Assembly (NCBI GenBank): GCA_030148805.1
Contig: JASBSS010000025.1
Coordinates: forward strand, 30,826 to 94,825
Direction of reading: 5' to 3'
DNA: 64,000 bases
DNA from: Thiogranum sp.
GTDB lineage: Bacteria > Pseudomonadota > Gammaproteobacteria > DSM-19610
The stretch's first letter is position 1. The number at the start of each line of letters is the position of its first letter. The position numbers and the translations under genes were made by a program. Of the stretch, positions 62,475 to 64,000 are shown piece by piece. The notes below the pieces were generated by a model, which saw only the letters and a list, made by a program, of their open reading frames with translations, did no database searches and was not told the origin of the DNA.

Positions 62475-64000
62475 TCACCTGGGGTTCACCGACGATTCAG
62501 TGACCGAGGTAACTCGGTTGAAAAATCGCGAATCGTAACTATAGTCTGTACGCCGTTCTTCGGGTGTGCCCAGAGATTCTATTTTGTAGCCGAACTGACC
62601 CTTGCTGTCGTAGTTGCCGTACTGAATGGTGACACCATTCTCGGTCTTGCCAAGCAAATTGTTGTTGGCAGGATCATATTGGTAGCTGGTATTGCCGGCA
62701 CCGCAGCTGGAACAGCCCGGCCCGATGACGTCCGTGACCAGCACCACACCGAGCTGTGTGACAGTGCTGTAAGCGCTCCTCTGGCCGAGACTGTTGGTAA
62801 CCGAGCGGGTGCCATCGGTGTTGAAAACGATGTCGACACGCTGCGCGCCGCCCGCATGTGTACTGAGGTTGGCACGACCCGAGGCATCGTAACCAAAAGT
62901 AGCATAGCGAACCCCGCGCTCGTCCGTGATTCCGGTCAGCGCTTGCGGGAAGTTCGTATTTTCGTAGTGATATCGCCTACTGGTGCCGTCAGGATTATCG
63001 ACGTATTCGAGGTTGCCGACCGAATCGTAGCGATATCTCCAGTTACGCCCGGTATGGTCTGTGAGATTCGATATTCGATCTTGGGCATCATAACCGAATT
63101 GCAAAAACTCGCCAGTCTCGGCATCAACCCTCTCCAGCAGGCCACTGGCCACACTGTAAGTCAGCGTCAGTGTAGAACCACGGACATCGGTATACGACTG
63201 CAACATACCGTTATCGTCGAAATCCTCCACGCTATTGTCCTCCGACGTATAACGCCAGCCAATGGGATTACCGGCGCCGTCGGCTAGCTGCTCAAGCGTG
63301 GCCTTAACGTCCGCATCGGGAATCCAGACCCCCGCCGACAGGGTAAAATGATACCCTTTGCCTTCAGGTCGCAAGACGTACACATCCGTCGCAGGGTTTA
63401 CGGGATCGGCCATCACGGCCGAAGCGTAGGTGTGACGCCAGTGACTGCCTAGGCCAACCGCGGCCGGGGCAATACCGGCAGGTAACACGGTGCTGTTATA
63501 CACCCGGACAAAAGACAGCGACGGCGTCCGAAGATCTATTTCCCGCTGGTATTTATTGCCCGTACCACCGTTTATAGGATTTCCCAGGCAGCAGGATTCG
63601 CCGGCACATGGCCCAAGATTTTTCTCCACTGCAACAGGTTCGACGCATTGCCCGTCCACCGGATTTGACCCGTCGGCACACTTGGGTGCGCCGTGCGCGA
63701 ACAAATCTGCATACCGTCCATCCGACCAATACCCGCGCCATACTTCGTTGGTGACGCCACCGTATAGGTAACTCGACCCTGTCCAGCTCGCTCCATACGG
63801 ACTCAATCCTATCCGCCCTTCACAGTTCTGAATCGCCTTCTGAGCTGTGTCAAAGTACGCATTGGCCAGATTATTTACACCCTTGACGTCACCGCAATAG
63901 GTAGTATCAATAGTGAAACAGTTGCCCTGACATCCGTCGTAGAACCACTTCGTGGTCGGCGCTACCGCATGAGCAACACTCACCACAGACATCAGGAGAA
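62475..64000 (-). CDS. RHS/YD-repeat protein, start beyond window
   Basis: The visible C-terminal 505 residues begin within what looks like the end of a signal peptide (VVSVAHA), so the true start lies beyond position 64000. YD-type repeats are seen (RYDSVGNLEYVDNPDGTS, FGYDASGRANLSTHAG, YQYDPANNNLLGKTENG). An N-terminal part with six or more cysteines precedes a DUF6531-like segment (NPINGGTGNKYQREID). Such proteins are often polymorphic toxins or surface proteins, but this one stops shortly after the YD repeats without an evident toxin domain. Confidence 0.9.
   Translation of the reverse strand, partial: LLMSVVSVAHAVAPTTKWFYDGCQGNCFTIDTTYCGDVKGVNNLANAYFDTAQKAIQNCEGRIGLSPYGASWTGSSYLYGGVTNEVWRGYWSDGRYADLFAHGAPKCADGSNPVDGQCVEPVAVEKNLGPCAGESCCLGNPINGGTGNKYQREIDLRTPSLSFVRVYNSTVLPAGIAPAAVGLGSHWRHTYASAVMADPVNPATDVYVLRPEGKGYHFTLSAGVWIPDADVKATLEQLADGAGNPIGWRYTSEDNSVEDFDDNGMLQSYTDVRGSTLTLTYSVASGLLERVDAETGEFLQFGYDAQDRISNLTDHTGRNWRYRYDSVGNLEYVDNPDGTSRRYHYENTNFPQALTGITDERGVRYATFGYDASGRANLSTHAGGAQRVDIVFNTDGTRSVTNSLGQRSAYSTVTQLGVVLVTDVIGPGCSSCGAGNTSYQYDPANNNLLGKTENGVTIQYGNYDSKGQFGYKIESLGTPEERRTDYSYDSRFFNRVTSVTESSVNPR

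Overview
This window reads as chromosomal DNA of a GC-rich gammaproteobacterium. The gene set fits that group (large-subunit catalase, SthA, CorA, a PA3496-like protein, a TrpE of the E. coli type, a DsrE-like sulfur protein), as do tight head-to-tail operons and clear AGGAG-type ribosome sites. The genus cannot be fixed from the sequence. No rRNA, tRNA, CRISPR array, transposase or integrase gene was seen.

Layout. 1-3.1 kb: a heavy-metal module. A minus-strand operon (outer-membrane protein, HMA protein, MerT-like protein, thioredoxin-fold protein, truncated CcdA/DsbD-like protein) is driven from a textbook MerR-type promoter with a 19-bp spacer. A MerR regulator with three spaced cysteines and a small zinc-ribbon membrane protein lie on the other strand, behind a 9-bp minisatellite. 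3.1-6.2 kb: four minus-strand stress or envelope genes (ferritin-like, lipid kinase, DUF1206, PAP2). 6.4-31.9 kb: mostly housekeeping and signalling genes: katE, cold-shock protein, glgP, sthA, a VOC/HPPD-like protein, corA, an overlapping kinase/PP2C pair, LysR, adk, GGDEF, an AsmA/DUF748 protein, and a CDGSH-glutamate synthase fusion.

31.9-35.5 kb: an island of small minus-strand units (HigBA-like and BrnTA toxin-antitoxin pairs, a membrane protein, and an AT-rich pair of unknown genes). They are separated by attC-like imperfect palindromes, so the island looks like an integron cassette cluster without an integrase. 35.9-47.6 kb: tag, methyltransferase, DUF4239, ggt, a two-RCK potassium channel with an unusual filter, a large hybrid sensor kinase and an acyltransferase.

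47.6-58.6 kb: the most unusual block. A six-gene minus-strand run encodes a CRTAC1-like beta-propeller protein, two related secreted proteins of unknown family, a PLP aminotransferase, a cupin and a methyltransferase. Upstream of it lie an ECF sigma factor with a cysteine-rich tail, a perfect CRP-type site, an SRPBCC protein and a divergent trpEG pair without other trp genes. I propose this as a candidate undescribed system, possibly an anthranilate- or amino-acid-derived product plus a secreted partner. That function is inference.

59.3-64 kb: accessory DNA with three copies of a roughly 60-bp hairpin repeat. One copy abuts a truncated acyltransferase fragment and one supplies the C-terminus and stop of an HxlR regulator. 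The block also holds an SDR lacking its catalytic tyrosine, a pair of tiny overlapping genes, and the start-truncated end of an RHS/YD-repeat protein.
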